A DNA stretch of 64,000 nucleotides from Cupriavidus taiwanensis (GCF_900249755.1 NZ_LT976853.1:2453274-2517273), one strand, 5' to 3'. Positions 17,776-27,742 are shown, numbered from the stretch's first letter. The notes: generated by a model not told the origin, from the sequence alone. Translations and numbers: made by a program.

Positions 17776-18124
17776 GCGTGCGGGATTCCTCGTGTCAGGG
17801 GCTGAACGGCTAACCCGCTCCCTTGCCCTGGCAAGTGGCACAGCGCATCCGGCGCGCACCAGCGGTCAGCGCGGGACAGTCGCCGCAACCATCGGCAGCA
17901 GCATCGGAACGGGGAAGAACGGGAAGTGCCGCAGCGGCCCCGGACACGCCGGCGGCGCGTCACGGATCGGGGATGGCGATTGACATGCTGCCCCGCGAAC
18001 CCGGCCGCGGAGCCCCCCGAAAAGCGTACGACAGGAGTAATGTAACATGCCCGCCACGTCGCGGCGGCGCAGCCGGGACCGGGAAAACAAAAACGGCGCC
18101 ATGAGGCGCCGTTCTGCTTGCAAC
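17776..18124. other. intergenic region between antiporter gene and tRNA-Cys
   Basis: About 349 bases with no convincing gene. It must hold the antiporter promoter (minus strand), and at 18084-18113 the tRNA-Cys terminator. Short frames crossing it have no family resemblance. Confidence 0.5.
18084..18113 (-). terminator. terminator after tRNA-Cys
   Basis: Perfect 9-bp stem AACGGCGCC/GGCGCCGTT; on the minus strand it runs into TTTTTGTTTTCCC. Confidence 0.9.
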
Positions 18125-18198
18125 TGGAGGCGGAGGTCGGAATCGAACCGGCGTACACGGCTTTGCAGGCCGCTGCATAACCACTCTGCCACCCCGCC
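18125..18198 (-). tRNA. tRNA-Cys(GCA)
   Basis: 74 nt on the minus strand with acceptor GGCGGGG/CTCCGCC, anticodon loop centred on GCA (CCTGCAAAG), T loop GTTCGATTC, U73 (the tRNA-Cys identity base) and encoded CCA. It lies downstream of two tRNA-Gly genes and of pgsA, as cysT does in enterobacteria. Confidence 0.97.
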
Positions 18199-18292
18199 AG
18201 GTGACGTGCTGCTGGATTGTATCCGCATTCAGCTGAAGCTGCCGCAGCGCAGGGATGCGGCCAACCGCCGTGCGGCGATCCAACCCAAACAA

Positions 18293-18315
18293 AAAGGGAA
18301 GCCTTGCTTCCCTTT
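18293..18315 (-). terminator. terminator between tRNA-Gly and tRNA-Cys
   Basis: Perfect 10-bp stem AAAGGGAAGC/GCTTCCCTTT with CTT loop, followed on minus by TTGTTTG. It would end the tRNA-Gly transcript, or act as a partial terminator or processing hairpin before tRNA-Cys. Confidence 0.8.
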
Positions 18316-18321
18316 GGGGAT

Positions 18322-18397
18322 TGGAGCGGGAGACGAGTCTCGAACTCGCGACCTCAACCTTGGCAAGGTTGCGCTCTACCAACTGAGCTACTCCCGC
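18322..18397 (-). tRNA. tRNA-Gly(GCC), copy 2
   Basis: 76 nt with acceptor GCGGGAG/CTCCCGC, anticodon GCC inside CTTGCCAAG, T loop GTTCGAGAC, and encoded CCA after U73. It is identical in sequence to copy 1, which lies 61 bases upstream. Confidence 0.97.
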
Positions 18398-18458
18398 ATA
18401 CAACTTTGTACTGCCAGCCCCGCATCGCGATGATCACGCTGCCGGACCTGTTTTGACC

Positions 18459-18534
18459 TGGAGCGGGAGACGAGTCTCGAACTCGCGACCTCAACCTTGG
18501 CAAGGTTGCGCTCTACCAACTGAGCTACTCCCGC
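18459..18534 (-). tRNA. tRNA-Gly(GCC), copy 1
   Basis: 76 nt, same sequence as the other tRNA-Gly copy: acceptor GCGGGAG, anticodon GCC, encoded CCA. The first tRNA in the minus-strand series behind pgsA. Confidence 0.97.
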
Positions 18535-18562
18535 AGGGCACTGCCGAAATCCAATCAGGTGT

Positions 18563-18592
18563 TTTATGCTGCAAAACGCTGGTATCTCACAA
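18563..18592 (-). promoter_or_regulatory. candidate promoter of the tRNA-Gly pair
   Basis: On the minus strand TTGTGA (18587-18592) and CATAAA (18563-18568) are spaced by 18 bases. The start would fall about 22 bases before the first tRNA-Gly. The match is moderate. Confidence 0.35.
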
Positions 18593-18704
18593 CATCTTGC
18601 GCTAAACCCACCTTATCTCGCTGCTTTCGCTTGCGTCGTCAGCAACGAGAATGAGATTATGCAAAGAACTGCCCTCCTCGTCAACCTCTTTTTCGAATTT
18701 CTTT

Positions 18705-19304
18705 TCACTTCGGCGCGCCGGCGCGCGCCACCGCGCCGCTGCGCTCGCGGATCTGCGGCCATGCCAGCTTCATGTAGTAAATCATCGACCACAGCGTCAG
18801 CACCGCCGCGACGTAGATCATCCAGGTGCCGAGCAGGTGGGCGTCAAAGCCGAGCAGGCGGTCGCTGAACAGCAGCAGCGGAATCGCCACCATTTGCACG
18901 GTGGTCTTGAGCTTGCCGAGGAAATTCACCGCGACGCTCTTGGACGCTCCGATCTGCGCCATCCATTCGCGCAGCGCGGAAATGGTGATTTCGCGCCCGA
19001 TGATCACCAGCGCGATCAGGTCGGTGACCCGGTCCAGCGCCAGCAGCGACAGCAGCGCCGCCGTCACCATCAGCTTGTCGGCGACGGGGTCCAGGAACGC
19101 GCCGAACGACGAGGTCTGGTTCCAGCGCCGCGCGAGGAAGCCATCCAGCCAGTCGGTCACCGCGGCGATGATGAAGAACGCCGCCGCGGTGAGGTTCTTG
19201 GTATGCATCGGCAGCCAGGCGTCGGGCAGGTAGAAGACCCCTACCACCAGTGGAATCATGGCGACGCGAAGCCAGGTCAGCAGGATCGGGATATTGAAGG
19301 GCAT
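18705..19304 (-). CDS. pgsA: CDP-diacylglycerol-glycerol-3-phosphate 3-phosphatidyltransferase
   Basis: 199-residue inner-membrane enzyme making phosphatidylglycerol phosphate, the committed step to acidic phospholipids. The CDP-alcohol phosphotransferase motif is complete, with DWLDGFLAR followed by FGAFLDPVADK (D-x2-DG-x2-AR-x8-G-x3-D-x3-D, about residues 51-75), and about four hydrophobic segments. Length fits the family. It follows uvrC with a gap of 117 bases and precedes the tRNA genes, the same order as in enterobacteria. Confidence 0.95.
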   Translation of the reverse strand: MPFNIPILLTWLRVAMIPLVVGVFYLPDAWLPMHTKNLTAAAFFIIAAVTDWLDGFLARRWNQTSSFGAFLDPVADKLMVTAALLSLLALDRVTDLIALVIIGREITISALREWMAQIGASKSVAVNFLGKLKTTVQMVAIPLLLFSDRLLGFDAHLLGTWMIYVAAVLTLWSMIYYMKLAWPQIRERSGAVARAGAPK

Positions 19305-19421
19305 GGAACTCGGACGGCGGGGGGGACGGTAACCAATCCTGCGATTGTCGCCGATTTCGGCGCCAATCGAGCATTATTGGCGATTCGCGTGCCGGCCCGC
19401 CGCCTGGCGCGGCGGGCGCGG

Positions 19422-21437
19422 TCAGTGCAGCTGCCGGTAGATTTCCTCGGCCAGCCCGCGGGAAATGCCCTCGACGCTGGCCAGTTCGTCGATGCTGGCG
19501 GCCATCACGCCGCGCAGCCCGCCGAAGCGCGTCAGCAGCTTCTGGCGCCGGCGCGCGCCGATACCCTCGATCTCTTCCAGCCGCGAAGTGGTGCGCGTCT
19601 TGGCGCGGCGCGCGCGCATGCCGGTGATGGCAAAGCGATGCGCCTCGTCGCGGATCTGCGCCACCAGCATCAGCGCCGCGCTGCCCTGGCCCAGTTCCAG
19701 CGCAGGGCGGCCATCGGCGAACACCAGCGTCTCCAGCCCCACCTTGCGCCCCTCCCCCTTGGCCACGCCGACCAGCAGGCCGATATCCAGGCCCAGTTCC
19801 TCGAACACCTGCCGCGCCACCTCGACCTGGCCCTTGCCGCCGTCGATCAGCACGATCTGCGGCACCAGCGCCGCGGCTTCGCTGCCGCCGTCTTCCTGGA
19901 TCTGCTCGACCAGCTTCTGGTAGCGCCGCGTCAGCACCTGCCGCATCGCCGCGTAGTCGTCGCCGGGGATGATGTCCTGGATGTTGTAGCGGCGGTATTC
20001 GCTGTTCTGCATGTCGTGATGGTGGTACACCACGCACGACGCCTGCGTGGCCTCGCCGGCGGTATGGCTGATGTCGAAGCACTCGACGCGCAGCAGCGCC
20101 AGGTCTTCCAGGTCCAGCCCGATGGTTTCCGCCAGCGCGCGCGTGCGCGCTTCCTGGCTGCCCTGCTCGGCCAGGCGGCGCGACAGCGCCAGCGCCGCGC
20201 CCTGCTGCGCCATTTCCAGCCAGATCTTGCGCTGGCCCTGCGGCTGGCGCACCAGCGTGACCTTGCGCCCGGCGTGCAGCGCCAGCGCCTCGAGCACCGC
20301 GGCATCGTCGGGCACATGGCTGACCACGACGATCGGCGGCGCCGGCTGCTCCAGGTAATGCTGCACCATGAACGCCGACAGCACGCGCGTGGCGATGCGG
20401 TCCACCGTCAGCGGCAACGCGGCCTCCGCGCTGGCAGCACCGTCAGCGCTTTCCTCGACACGCTCGTCGGCATCCTCGACGATCATCGCGGCCTCGTCGG
20501 CATGGGCCGGGAAATAGGCCTTGTCGCCGAGATGGCGGCCGCCGCGCACCATGGCGAGGTTGACGCAGGCGCGGCCACCCTCGACCGCCACGGCCAGCAC
20601 GTCGATGTCGCGCGCCTGCCCGCCCACCTCTTCCACCGCCTGGCGCTTGAGCACGGTCGACAGCGCCGCGATCTGGTCGCGCACCGCCGCCGCCTGCTCG
20701 AATTCCAGCCGTTCGGCGTGCTGCTCCATCTTGCCCTGCAGGCCTTCCAGCACCTCGCTCTGGCGGCCTTGCAGGAAGCGCGCCGCGTTGGCGACATCGC
20801 GCGCGTAGTCTTCCTCGCTGATGGCGTTGACGCAAGGCCCGGTGCATCGGTGGATCTGGTGCAGCAGGCACGGCCGCGTGCGGTTGTTGAAGACGGTGTC
20901 CTCGCAGGTGCGCAGCTGGAACACCTTCTGCAGGATCTGCATGCTCTCGCGCACCGCATAGGCGCTAGGGAACGGGCCGAAGTACTGGTGCTTGCGGTCG
21001 GTGGCGCCGCGGTAGTACGCCATGCGCGGGAAGCGGTGCCCGGTCAGCTTCAGGAACGGGTACGACTTGTCGTCGCGGAACAGGATGTTGTAGCGCGGCG
21101 CGAGCGCCTTGATCAGGTTGTTCTCGAGCAGCAGCGCCTCGGCCTCGGTTCGCACCACCGTGGTGTCGATGCGCGCGATGCGCGACACCATCATCGCGAT
21201 GCGCGGCGACAGCTGGGTCTTGTTGAAGTAGCTCGCCACACGCTTCTTCAGGTCGCGCGCCTTGCCCACGTACAGCACGTTGCCGTTCGCGTCGAAATAG
21301 CGGTAGACGCCCGGCAGGCCGGGCAGGCGCGAGATGACCGGGCGGGCGTCGAAGGGCTCGGCGGGTGCGTCGGCTGCGGGGGCATCGGCCGGTACCTGGT
21401 CGGCGGGATTCGGGGAATCGGGTTGCTGGTCTGACAT
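19422..21437 (-). CDS. uvrC: excinuclease ABC subunit UvrC
   Basis: 671-residue nucleotide-excision-repair nuclease making both incisions around bulky lesions with UvrA and UvrB. The N-terminal GIY-YIG nuclease is visible ([21 protein letters not shown], about residues 44-65), then a UVR/UvrB-binding region rich in Glu and Gln (about 215-250). The C-terminal RNase H-like endonuclease domain ([32 protein letters not shown]) and a tandem helix-hairpin-helix (about 610-670) follow. The N-terminal 40 residues are Asp/Ala/Pro-rich and variable. Confidence 0.95.
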   Translation of the reverse strand: MSDQQPDSPNPADQVPADAPAADAPAEPFDARPVISRLPGLPGVYRYFDANGNVLYVGKARDLKKRVASYFNKTQLSPRIAMMVSRIARIDTTVVRTEAEALLLENNLIKALAPRYNILFRDDKSYPFLKLTGHRFPRMAYYRGATDRKHQYFGPFPSAYAVRESMQILQKVFQLRTCEDTVFNNRTRPCLLHQIHRCTGPCVNAISEEDYARDVANAARFLQGRQSEVLEGLQGKMEQHAERLEFEQAAAVRDQIAALSTVLKRQAVEEVGGQARDIDVLAVAVEGGRACVNLAMVRGGRHLGDKAYFPAHADEAAMIVEDADERVEESADGAASAEAALPLTVDRIATRVLSAFMVQHYLEQPAPPIVVVSHVPDDAAVLEALALHAGRKVTLVRQPQGQRKIWLEMAQQGAALALSRRLAEQGSQEARTRALAETIGLDLEDLALLRVECFDISHTAGEATQASCVVYHHHDMQNSEYRRYNIQDIIPGDDYAAMRQVLTRRYQKLVEQIQEDGGSEAAALVPQIVLIDGGKGQVEVARQVFEELGLDIGLLVGVAKGEGRKVGLETLVFADGRPALELGQGSAALMLVAQIRDEAHRFAITGMRARRAKTRTTSRLEEIEGIGARRRQKLLTRFGGLRGVMAASIDELASVEGISRGLAEEIYRQLH

Positions 21438-21543
21438 GTGGGGACGGTGACCGCTGCGGGCCGGCGCGCGTCAACGCCGCGCGGCCTCTAAAATCGCAAG
21501 TTTAGAGCAATTCAACCGGGCACCCCGCCCACCACCACCTCTC

Positions 21544-22707
21544 ATGCCTATCCGTTCCTGGGACATCTTCTGCACCGTGATCGACAACTTCGGCGACATC
21601 GGCGTGTGCTGGCGGCTGGCGCGCCAGCTGGCGCAGGAACATGGCCACGCGGTGCGGCTGTGGGTCGATGACCTGGCCAGCTTTGCCCGGCTGGCGCCGG
21701 AGCTGGACACCGCCGCCGCGGCCCAGCACCTTGCCGGCGTGGAAATCCGGCCCTGGCATCCCGCCGCCGCGCCCGGCGAAGCCGACGGCACCGCCGGCGC
21801 CGTCCCGCACGATGCCGTCATCGAGGCCTTCGCCTGCCACCTGCCGCAGGCGTTCCTCGAGCGCATGGCTGCGCGCGCGCCCAAACCCGCCTGGATCAAC
21901 CTGGAGTACCTGAGCGCCGAGCCCTGGGTGCGCGAACACCACGCGATGCCGTCGCCCCATCCGCGGCTGCCGCTGGTCAAGCACTTCTTCTTTCCCGGCT
22001 TCGAGCCCGGCACCGGCGGCCTGCTGCGTGAATCGATGCTGGGCGCGCAACGCCAGTCGTTCCTGGACGGTGCGGCGGCGCAGGCGTCACTGTGGCACCG
22101 TCTGGGCGTGACGCCGCTGACCGACGCGCTGCGCGTGAGCCTGTTCGCCTACCGCAACCCCGCCCTGCCGGGGCTGCTGGAGCAATGGCGCGACGGCGCC
22201 GAGGCCGTCCATTGCCTGGTGCCCGCGGGCCTGGCGGCGAGCCAGGTGGCGGAGTGGCTCGGCGCCCCGCTGGCGCCTGGCCGCCCGGTGGCGCGCGGCA
22301 GCTTGTGCGTGCAGGCCATCCCGTTCGTGCGCCAGGAGCACTATGACGAACTGCTGTGGGCCTGCGACCTGAATTTCGTGCGCGGCGAGGACTCGTTCGT
22401 GCGCGCGCAGTGGGCGGCGCGGCCGCTGGTCTGGCACATCTATCCGCAGGACGACGAGGCCCACCGGGTCAAGCTCGACGCCTGGCTGGCCCTGTTCGCG
22501 AACAGCGGCGTGGCGCCGGAAGCGGCGGCCGCGCTGGCGGATTTCTGGCACGCCTGGAACGGCTACGGCAATGCGCCCGACTGGCCGCGCCTACGGGCGC
22601 AGCTGCCGGCACTTGCGGCGATCGCGCCGCGCTGGGAGCGGCGTTTGCAGCATCCCGGCGACCTTGCCGCCAACCTGGTGGCGTTTTGCGAAAATCAGGT
22701 AAAATAA
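21544..22707 (+). CDS. earP: EF-P arginine rhamnosyltransferase EarP
   Basis: 387-residue cytoplasmic glycosyltransferase that transfers rhamnose from dTDP-rhamnose to Arg32 of elongation factor P. Recognised by the EarP pattern: WDIFCTVIDNFGDIGVCWRLA at the N-terminus, an acidic WVDDLASF, and the C-terminal CDLNFVRGEDSFVRAQWAARP, which contains the nucleotide-sugar site. It directly precedes efp, its only known substrate gene, and that EF-P carries Arg32, so function is well supported. Confidence 0.93.
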   Translation: MPIRSWDIFCTVIDNFGDIGVCWRLARQLAQEHGHAVRLWVDDLASFARLAPELDTAAAAQHLAGVEIRPWHPAAAPGEADGTAGAVPHDAVIEAFACHLPQAFLERMAARAPKPAWINLEYLSAEPWVREHHAMPSPHPRLPLVKHFFFPGFEPGTGGLLRESMLGAQRQSFLDGAAAQASLWHRLGVTPLTDALRVSLFAYRNPALPGLLEQWRDGAEAVHCLVPAGLAASQVAEWLGAPLAPGRPVARGSLCVQAIPFVRQEHYDELLWACDLNFVRGEDSFVRAQWAARPLVWHIYPQDDEAHRVKLDAWLALFANSGVAPEAAAALADFWHAWNGYGNAPDWPRLRAQLPALAAIAPRWERRLQHPGDLAANLVAFCENQVK

Positions 22708-22727
22708 CCGGTTGATCCAAATGGCGA

Positions 22728-22756
22728 CCGGGCCGGAGAACCACGGTCTGGCCCGG
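22728..22756 (+). other. hairpin in the earP-efp spacer
   Basis: Perfect 7-bp arms CCGGGCC and GGCCCGG separated by 15 bases, in the 204-base gap before efp. No T run follows, so it may stabilise mRNA or lower read-through rather than terminate. Confidence 0.35.
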
Positions 22757-22911
22757 CGTGAATGAGCACGCCAGGCACAGACCCAAAGCAAGCTGGGCAC
22801 GGGGTCGCGAGCGCGTGGATCCTGGCTCTCGCGGGCTTACCGCGGGCACGCCGGCAGCGCGCCTTCGCCATTCCAAATTCCTAGACTTTATTTTTCAGGA
22901 AATCAGTTCAG

Positions 22912-23472
22912 ATGAAAATCGCACAGGAACTCCGCGTCGGTAACGTGTTCATGATCGGCGGCGATCCGATGGTCGTGCAGAAGGCCGAGTACAACAAGTC
23001 GGGCCGCAACGCCGCTGTGGTCAAGATGAAGTACAAGAACCTGCTGACGGACGCACCGGGCGAGTCGGTGTTCAAGGCCGACGACAAGTTCGAAGTGGTG
23101 GTGCTCGAGCGCCGCGAATGCACCTACTCGTACTTCGCTGACCCGATGTACGTGTTCATGGACGCCGACTACAACCAGTACGAAGTCGAGAAGGACAGCA
23201 TGGGTGACTCGCTGAACTACCTCGAGGACGGCATGAACGTCGAAGTCGTGTTCTACAACGACAAGGCCATCTCGGTCGAAATGCCGACCACGCTGGTGCG
23301 CGAGATCGTCTACACCGAGCCGGCCGTCAAGGGCGACACCTCGTCGGGCAAGGTGCTCAAGGGCGCCAAGATCAACACCGGCTTCGAGCTGCAAGTGCCG
23401 CTGTTCTGCAACATCGGCGACAAGATCGAAATCGACACCCGCACCGGCGAATACCGCAGCCGCGCCAACTAA
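22912..23472 (+). CDS. efp: translation elongation factor P
   Basis: 186-residue three-domain factor that relieves ribosome stalling at polyproline. The KOW-like domain I contains the tip loop [11 protein letters not shown] with Arg at residue 32. That marks the rhamnosylated EF-P branch rather than the lysylated Lys34 type. Domains II/III end with the conserved [23 protein letters not shown] at 22912 follows a usable AGGAAAT. It pairs with earP upstream and has its own strong terminator. Confidence 0.97.
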   Translation: MKIAQELRVGNVFMIGGDPMVVQKAEYNKSGRNAAVVKMKYKNLLTDAPGESVFKADDKFEVVVLERRECTYSYFADPMYVFMDADYNQYEVEKDSMGDSLNYLEDGMNVEVVFYNDKAISVEMPTTLVREIVYTEPAVKGDTSSGKVLKGAKINTGFELQVPLFCNIGDKIEIDTRTGEYRSRAN

Positions 23473-23513
23473 GGCGCTGGTTTCGCCCCGCCTCTGCGCG
23501 GGGCCGGTCAACG

Positions 23514-23544
23514 AAAATGGCAGCCTAGGCTGCCATTTTTGTTT
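23514..23544 (+). terminator. terminator after efp (possibly bidirectional)
   Basis: 12-bp stem AAAATGGCAGCC/GGCTGCCATTTT with trailing TGTTT; A-rich 5' arm gives a T run on the opposite strand, serving convergent nagZ too. Confidence 0.9.
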
Positions 23545-23560
23545 CCGCACGAGACCCCGC

Positions 23561-24610
23561 TCAGGCGATCAGCTCGTGTTCCTTCAGCGTGCGCAGCGCG
23601 GCGCGGTACTCGCCCTCCTGGTGCAGCTTGTTCCAGTCCAGCGGCTTGCGCCGCGCAAACAGCTTGCGGATACGGCGCTGCGAGGCCTTGTCGATCTCCA
23701 CGTCCAGCTCGCTCAACAGCTGGTCGGCCCGGTCCGGGTGGTTGCAGATCAGCACCATGTCGCAGCCCGCGGTCAGCGCGGCACGCGCGGCCTCGGTGAC
23801 ATTGCCGGCGACGCTGGCGCCTTCCATGCTGAGGTCGTCGCTGAAGATCACGCCCTCGAAGCCCAGCTGCGCGCGCAGCACGTCCTGCAGCCAGTAGCGC
23901 GAGAAGCCGGCCGGGCTGGGATCGACCTTGGGGTAGATCACGTGCGCCGGCATCACCGACGACAGCGACAGGCCCAGCCATTCATACGGGCGCGCGTCCT
24001 GCCCCAGGATCTCGTCCAGCGCGCGCTCGTCGACCGGGATCGCCACGTGCGAATCCGCCTCGACGTAGCCGTGACCGGGAAAGTGCTTGCCGCAGTTGCT
24101 CATGCCGGCCAGCAGCAGGCCGTGGTTCAGGTGGCCGGCCAGCATCGACACCACGCGCGGGTCGGCGTGGAAGGCGCGGTCGCCGATCACGGCGCTGCGG
24201 CCGTAGTCGAGATCCAGCACCGGGGTGAAGCTCAGGTCGATATCGCAGGCGCGCAGCTCGGCCGCCAGCACATAACCACAGGCGACCGCGGCCTTGGTCG
24301 CGGCCAGCACGTCGCGCTCCCACAGCTCGCCCAGGCGCTGCATTGCCGGCAGGTGGGTAAAGCCGTCGGTCTTGCAGCGCTGCACCCGCCCGCCTTCATG
24401 GTCGATGCAGATCAGCACGTCGTCGCGCACTGCGCGGATCGCGCGCGTCAGCGCCTGCAGCTGCGCGCGCGACTCGAAGTTGCGCGCGAACAGGATCACG
24501 CCGCCGGTGAGCGGATGCGCGATGCGGCGCGCGTCTTCCGCGTCGAGCTGCTTGCCGACGACATCGAGGACCACCGGGCCCGGCCGCTTGCCGGAATTCT
24601 TCTTGGACAT
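23561..24610 (-). CDS. nagZ: beta-N-acetylhexosaminidase NagZ
   Basis: 349-residue cytoplasmic glycoside hydrolase family 3 enzyme that removes GlcNAc from anhydro-muropeptides in wall recycling. GH3 landmarks: GGVILFARNFES, ICIDHEGGRVQR, GKHFPGHGYVEADSHV (the His/Asp catalytic loop), and GVIFSDDLSMEGAS with the nucleophile Asp. ATG at 24610 is used here. An in-frame GTG at 24628 would overlap the acpS stop as GTGA and add six residues, so translational coupling is a real alternative. Last gene of a long minus-strand series. Confidence 0.93.
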   Translation of the reverse strand: MSKKNSGKRPGPVVLDVVGKQLDAEDARRIAHPLTGGVILFARNFESRAQLQALTRAIRAVRDDVLICIDHEGGRVQRCKTDGFTHLPAMQRLGELWERDVLAATKAAVACGYVLAAELRACDIDLSFTPVLDLDYGRSAVIGDRAFHADPRVVSMLAGHLNHGLLLAGMSNCGKHFPGHGYVEADSHVAIPVDERALDEILGQDARPYEWLGLSLSSVMPAHVIYPKVDPSPAGFSRYWLQDVLRAQLGFEGVIFSDDLSMEGASVAGNVTEAARAALTAGCDMVLICNHPDRADQLLSELDVEIDKASQRRIRKLFARRKPLDWNKLHQEGEYRAALRTLKEHELIA

Positions 24611-24624
24611 GGATGGGGTTGGGT

Positions 24625-25047
24625 TCACAAGGCAGTAGTTTGAGACGCCGCCGCGCCGCTGCGCTCGGCAATGGCGAAGGCGACCGCGTAATCGTGTTCG
24701 TCACTGACACTGACCCGCACGACCAGCCCGCGTTGCGCAAGCCACGCAGCCAGCTCGCCATGGCACACCGCGGTGGGCTCGCCGGAGGGCAGGTTCATCA
24801 ATTCCATCGCGCGCCACGTCATCGGCCAGCGCATGCCCAGGCCGATCGCCTTGGAGAACGCCTCCTTGGCCGCGAAGCGCGTCGCCAGGAAGGCCAGGCC
24901 GCGCTTTTCCGAGCGGGCCTTGCGGGCATGGTACTTGGCCAGTTCATCGGGGCCCAGCACCTTCTCGGCGAAACGGCCGTTGGTGCGCGTCATCACGCCC
25001 TGCACGCGGGCGATCTGGATGATGTCGGTGCCGAGGCCGTAAATCAC
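24625..25047 (-). CDS. acpS: holo-[acyl-carrier-protein] synthase
   Basis: 140-residue enzyme that attaches 4'-phosphopantetheine from CoA to Ser of AcpP. Family motifs are [11 protein letters not shown] near the N-terminus and [17 protein letters not shown] with the catalytic Glu/Lys, then [18 protein letters not shown] at 25047 is chosen as start because it overlaps the pdxJ stop (GTGA) and gives the usual length. The far longer open frame upstream is a shadow of pdxJ. Its substrate gene acpP lies about 13 kb away in the same orientation. Confidence 0.95.
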   Translation of the reverse strand: MIYGLGTDIIQIARVQGVMTRTNGRFAEKVLGPDELAKYHARKARSEKRGLAFLATRFAAKEAFSKAIGLGMRWPMTWRAMELMNLPSGEPTAVCHGELAAWLAQRGLVVRVSVSDEHDYAVAFAIAERSGAAASQTTAL

Positions 25048-25826
25048 GCCGGGGCACCCCCGGCAGGATATTGCGTGCCCAGGCGCGCGGCGACCATGAT
25101 GGCCTTCATTTCGCGCACCGCGTTCTCCCAGCCGGCGAAGACCGCATGCGCGACGATGGCGTGGCCGATGTTCAGTTCCTTGATGCCCGGCAGTGCCGCG
25201 ATCGGCTGCACGTTGGTGTAGTGCAGCCCGTGGCCGGCATTGACCACCAGGCCGTGCTTCTGGCCGGCATCGGCGCCGTCGGCGATGCGGCGGAACTCGA
25301 TTGCCTGCTCGCCCGGCGTATGCGCGTCGGCATAGCGCCCGGTATGCAGCTCGATCACGGGCGCGCCGCAGGCCGCAGCCGCGGCGATCTGGTCGGCGTC
25401 CGGGTCGATGAACAGCGATACGCGGATGCCGGCGCCGGCCAGCTGCGCGCACGCCGCCTTCACCTGCTCGAAGCGGCCGGCGACGTCCAGCCCGCCTTCG
25501 GTGGTCACCTCTTCGCGGCGCTCGGGCACCAGGCACACGTCCTGCGGGCGGATTTCGCAGGCGATGTCGAGCATCTCCTGCGTGATCGCGCACTCCAGGT
25601 TCATGCGCGTGGCCAGCTGCGGGCGCAGCGCGCGCACGTCGGCGTCGCGGATATGGCGACGGTCTTCGCGCAGGTGCAGCGTGATCAGGTCGGCGCCGGC
25701 CTGCTCCGCCAGCAGCGCGGCGCGAATGGGATCGGGGTAGACGGTGCCGCGCGCGTTGCGCAGCGTGGCCACATGGTCGATGTTGACGCCAAGGTCGATG
25801 ACGCCCGGATTTGCGTGGAAGATCAT
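25044..25826 (-). CDS. pdxJ: pyridoxine 5'-phosphate synthase
   Basis: 260-residue TIM-barrel enzyme closing the deoxyxylulose-5-phosphate-dependent vitamin B6 pathway. Recognised by [32 protein letters not shown], and [18 protein letters not shown] at 25826 lies 38 bases after recO. The stop overlaps the acpS start, the conserved pdxJ-acpS linkage of proteobacteria. Confidence 0.97.
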   Translation of the reverse strand: MIFHANPGVIDLGVNIDHVATLRNARGTVYPDPIRAALLAEQAGADLITLHLREDRRHIRDADVRALRPQLATRMNLECAITQEMLDIACEIRPQDVCLVPERREEVTTEGGLDVAGRFEQVKAACAQLAGAGIRVSLFIDPDADQIAAAAACGAPVIELHTGRYADAHTPGEQAIEFRRIADGADAGQKHGLVVNAGHGLHYTNVQPIAALPGIKELNIGHAIVAHAVFAGWENAVREMKAIMVAARLGTQYPAGGAPA

Positions 25827-25864
25827 GCGAGCAGGTGCAGGAGTAAGTCAGAGGTTCTTGTCGT

Positions 25865-26752
25865 TCAGAGATACTGCAGGTCGATCAGTATCTGGCGCGT
25901 CTTCAGCGGCGCACCCTGCAGATAATAATGCAGCAGGAAACGCATCAGCGCGCGGCTTTGCGCGGCGGTCTGCGCGCGGCTGTAGTCGTCCTGCGCCATG
26001 TCCAGCAGCGTTTGCCCCGACACCACCGGCCACGTCGACGGGTCGCTCGGCTGGGCGCGGCGCACGCCGCGCTCTGGCTGGTAGACATAATCCAGGCCCG
26101 GCTGGACCCGCTCGCCGGTGCTCAGGCACTGGTCGAACGCCACCGCAAAGCCGGTCTCCTGCAGCAGCACGCGCTCGAAGCCGCGCAGCACCAGGCCGGC
26201 CTGCTCGCCATGCGCCAGCCGTGTAAGCGTCGACAGGTAATGGCGGAACAGCACCGGATGCGCATCTTCGCGCGGGCAGAAGCGCATCAGCAGTTCGTTC
26301 AGGTAGAACGCCGACAGCAGCGCATCGCCGGCCAGCGGCGGCATGCCGCCGACCCACTCGGCTTTGGTCAGGGTCTTGACCTCGCCGCGCCCGCTCCACG
26401 ACACCGAGACCGGGTGGAAGTGCTGCAGCACCGCGCGCAGCGCCGAGTGCGGGCGCTTCGCGCCCTTGGCCACCATCGAGATGCGGCCGTAGTCGCGCGT
26501 GAACAGGTCCAGGATCAGGCTGGTCTCGCGATAGGGCCAGGCGTGCAGCACGAAGCCGGGCTGCTCCGCCACGCGCGATTCGGGCCGCGCCGGCACGATG
26601 CGCATGGCGCGATCCATCATCGCACGCGCGGCGGCGTCGGCCATGCCGGGCAGCGCGCCGCTGCCGAGCAGCTCGGCGGCCTCGTCGACCACGGGGTCGG
26701 CGCGCCGGGCCTTGGGCGCCGGCGCGCGCGCGATGTCAGCGGTCTTGCTCAC
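25865..26752 (-). CDS. recO: DNA repair protein RecO
   Basis: 295 residues. The RecO OB-fold N-domain starts at about residue 65 ([25 protein letters not shown]), followed by the helical C-domain. Works with RecF/RecR to load RecA on SSB-coated gaps. About 60 residues precede the OB fold (Ala/Arg-rich), longer than in E. coli RecO (about 240 residues). If real, GTG 26752 is the start; an internal ATG at [10 protein letters not shown] is an alternative. It sits in the classical rnc-era-recO-pdxJ order. No zinc-binding CxxC pair is evident. Confidence 0.92.
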   Translation of the reverse strand: MSKTADIARAPAPKARRADPVVDEAAELLGSGALPGMADAAARAMMDRAMRIVPARPESRVAEQPGFVLHAWPYRETSLILDLFTRDYGRISMVAKGAKRPHSALRAVLQHFHPVSVSWSGRGEVKTLTKAEWVGGMPPLAGDALLSAFYLNELLMRFCPREDAHPVLFRHYLSTLTRLAHGEQAGLVLRGFERVLLQETGFAVAFDQCLSTGERVQPGLDYVYQPERGVRRAQPSDPSTWPVVSGQTLLDMAQDDYSRAQTAAQSRALMRFLLHYYLQGAPLKTRQILIDLQYL

Positions 26753-26806
26753 GGGGCGCTCGCTGGGGGCTCGCTGTCAGGGTTGGCGTGGGGATCGCTG
26801 CCGGGC

Positions 26807-27742
26807 TCACTCGTAGCCGTACGCGCGCAGGCCGGCTTCATTGTCGGCCCAGCCGCTCTTCACCTTGATCCACATTTCCAGGTAGACCTTGCCGTCGAAC
26901 AGCTTTTCCATGTCCAGGCGCGCCTCGGTGGAGATCTGCTTGAGCTTGCTGCCCTTGTTGCCGATGATCATGGCCTTGTGCGCATCGCGCTCGACCAGGA
27001 TGGTGGCAAAGACGCGGCGCAGGCGGCCTTCGGTCTCGAACTTGTCGATGATCACGGTGCTGGTGTACGGCAGTTCGTCGCCGGTCCAGCGGAACACCTT
27101 CTCGCGGATGATTTCCGAAGCCAGGAAGCGCTCGCTGCGGTCGGTCATGGCGTCGGCGTCGTACATCGGCTCGCCTTCCGGCAGGTAGGGCCGGATGATC
27201 TCGAACAGCCGCGCGATATGGTCGCGGGTCTTGGCCGACATCGGCACCACTTCGCGGAACGGGAACAGCTGCCCCATCTTTTCCAGGAAGGGCATCATCA
27301 CTTCCGAGCGGTTCTCGCCGATGCGGTCGAGCTTGTTGGTCACCAGCAGCACCGGCGTGTTCTTCGGCAGCAGCGACAGCACCTTCTCGTCGTCGGCACC
27401 GTAGTAGCCCGCCTCGACCACGAACAGCACCAGGTCCACCGACGACAGCGTGGACGTGACCGCGCGGTTCAGCGAACGGTTCAGCGCGCTGGCGTGGCGG
27501 GTCTGGAAGCCGGGCGTGTCGACGAACACATACTGCGCGTCATCGGTGGTCTGGATGCCGACGATGCGGTGCCGCGTGGTCTGCGCCTTGCGCGAGGTGA
27601 TGCTGATCTTCTGGCCGACCAGCGCGTTCATCAGCGTGGACTTGCCCACGTTGGGGCGGCCGACGATGGCCACGATGCCGCAGCGGAACGCCGCGGCCGG
27701 GGTATCCGCCGCGTCTTGCTGCGGATGGGTAGATTCGGTCAT
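26807..27742 (-). CDS. era: ribosome-assembly GTPase Era
   Basis: 311 residues. GTPase domain with G1 GRPNVGKST (about residues 28-36), G3 DTPG, G4 NKLD, and a C-terminal KH domain ([31 protein letters not shown]) that binds the 3' end of 16S rRNA. An N-terminal 20-residue tail is not conserved. Its start overlaps the rnc stop (ATGA), so translation is probably coupled, as in many proteobacteria. Confidence 0.97.
   Translation of the reverse strand: MTESTHPQQDAADTPAAAFRCGIVAIVGRPNVGKSTLMNALVGQKISITSRKAQTTRHRIVGIQTTDDAQYVFVDTPGFQTRHASALNRSLNRAVTSTLSSVDLVLFVVEAGYYGADDEKVLSLLPKNTPVLLVTNKLDRIGENRSEVMMPFLEKMGQLFPFREVVPMSAKTRDHIARLFEIIRPYLPEGEPMYDADAMTDRSERFLASEIIREKVFRWTGDELPYTSTVIIDKFETEGRLRRVFATILVERDAHKAMIIGNKGSKLKQISTEARLDMEKLFDGKVYLEMWIKVKSGWADNEAGLRAYGYE

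Noticed and set aside
18651..21434. 927-residue plus-strand frame over pgsA and uvrC
   Set aside because: Antisense artefact: covers two complete conserved minus-strand genes and has no recognisable domains.
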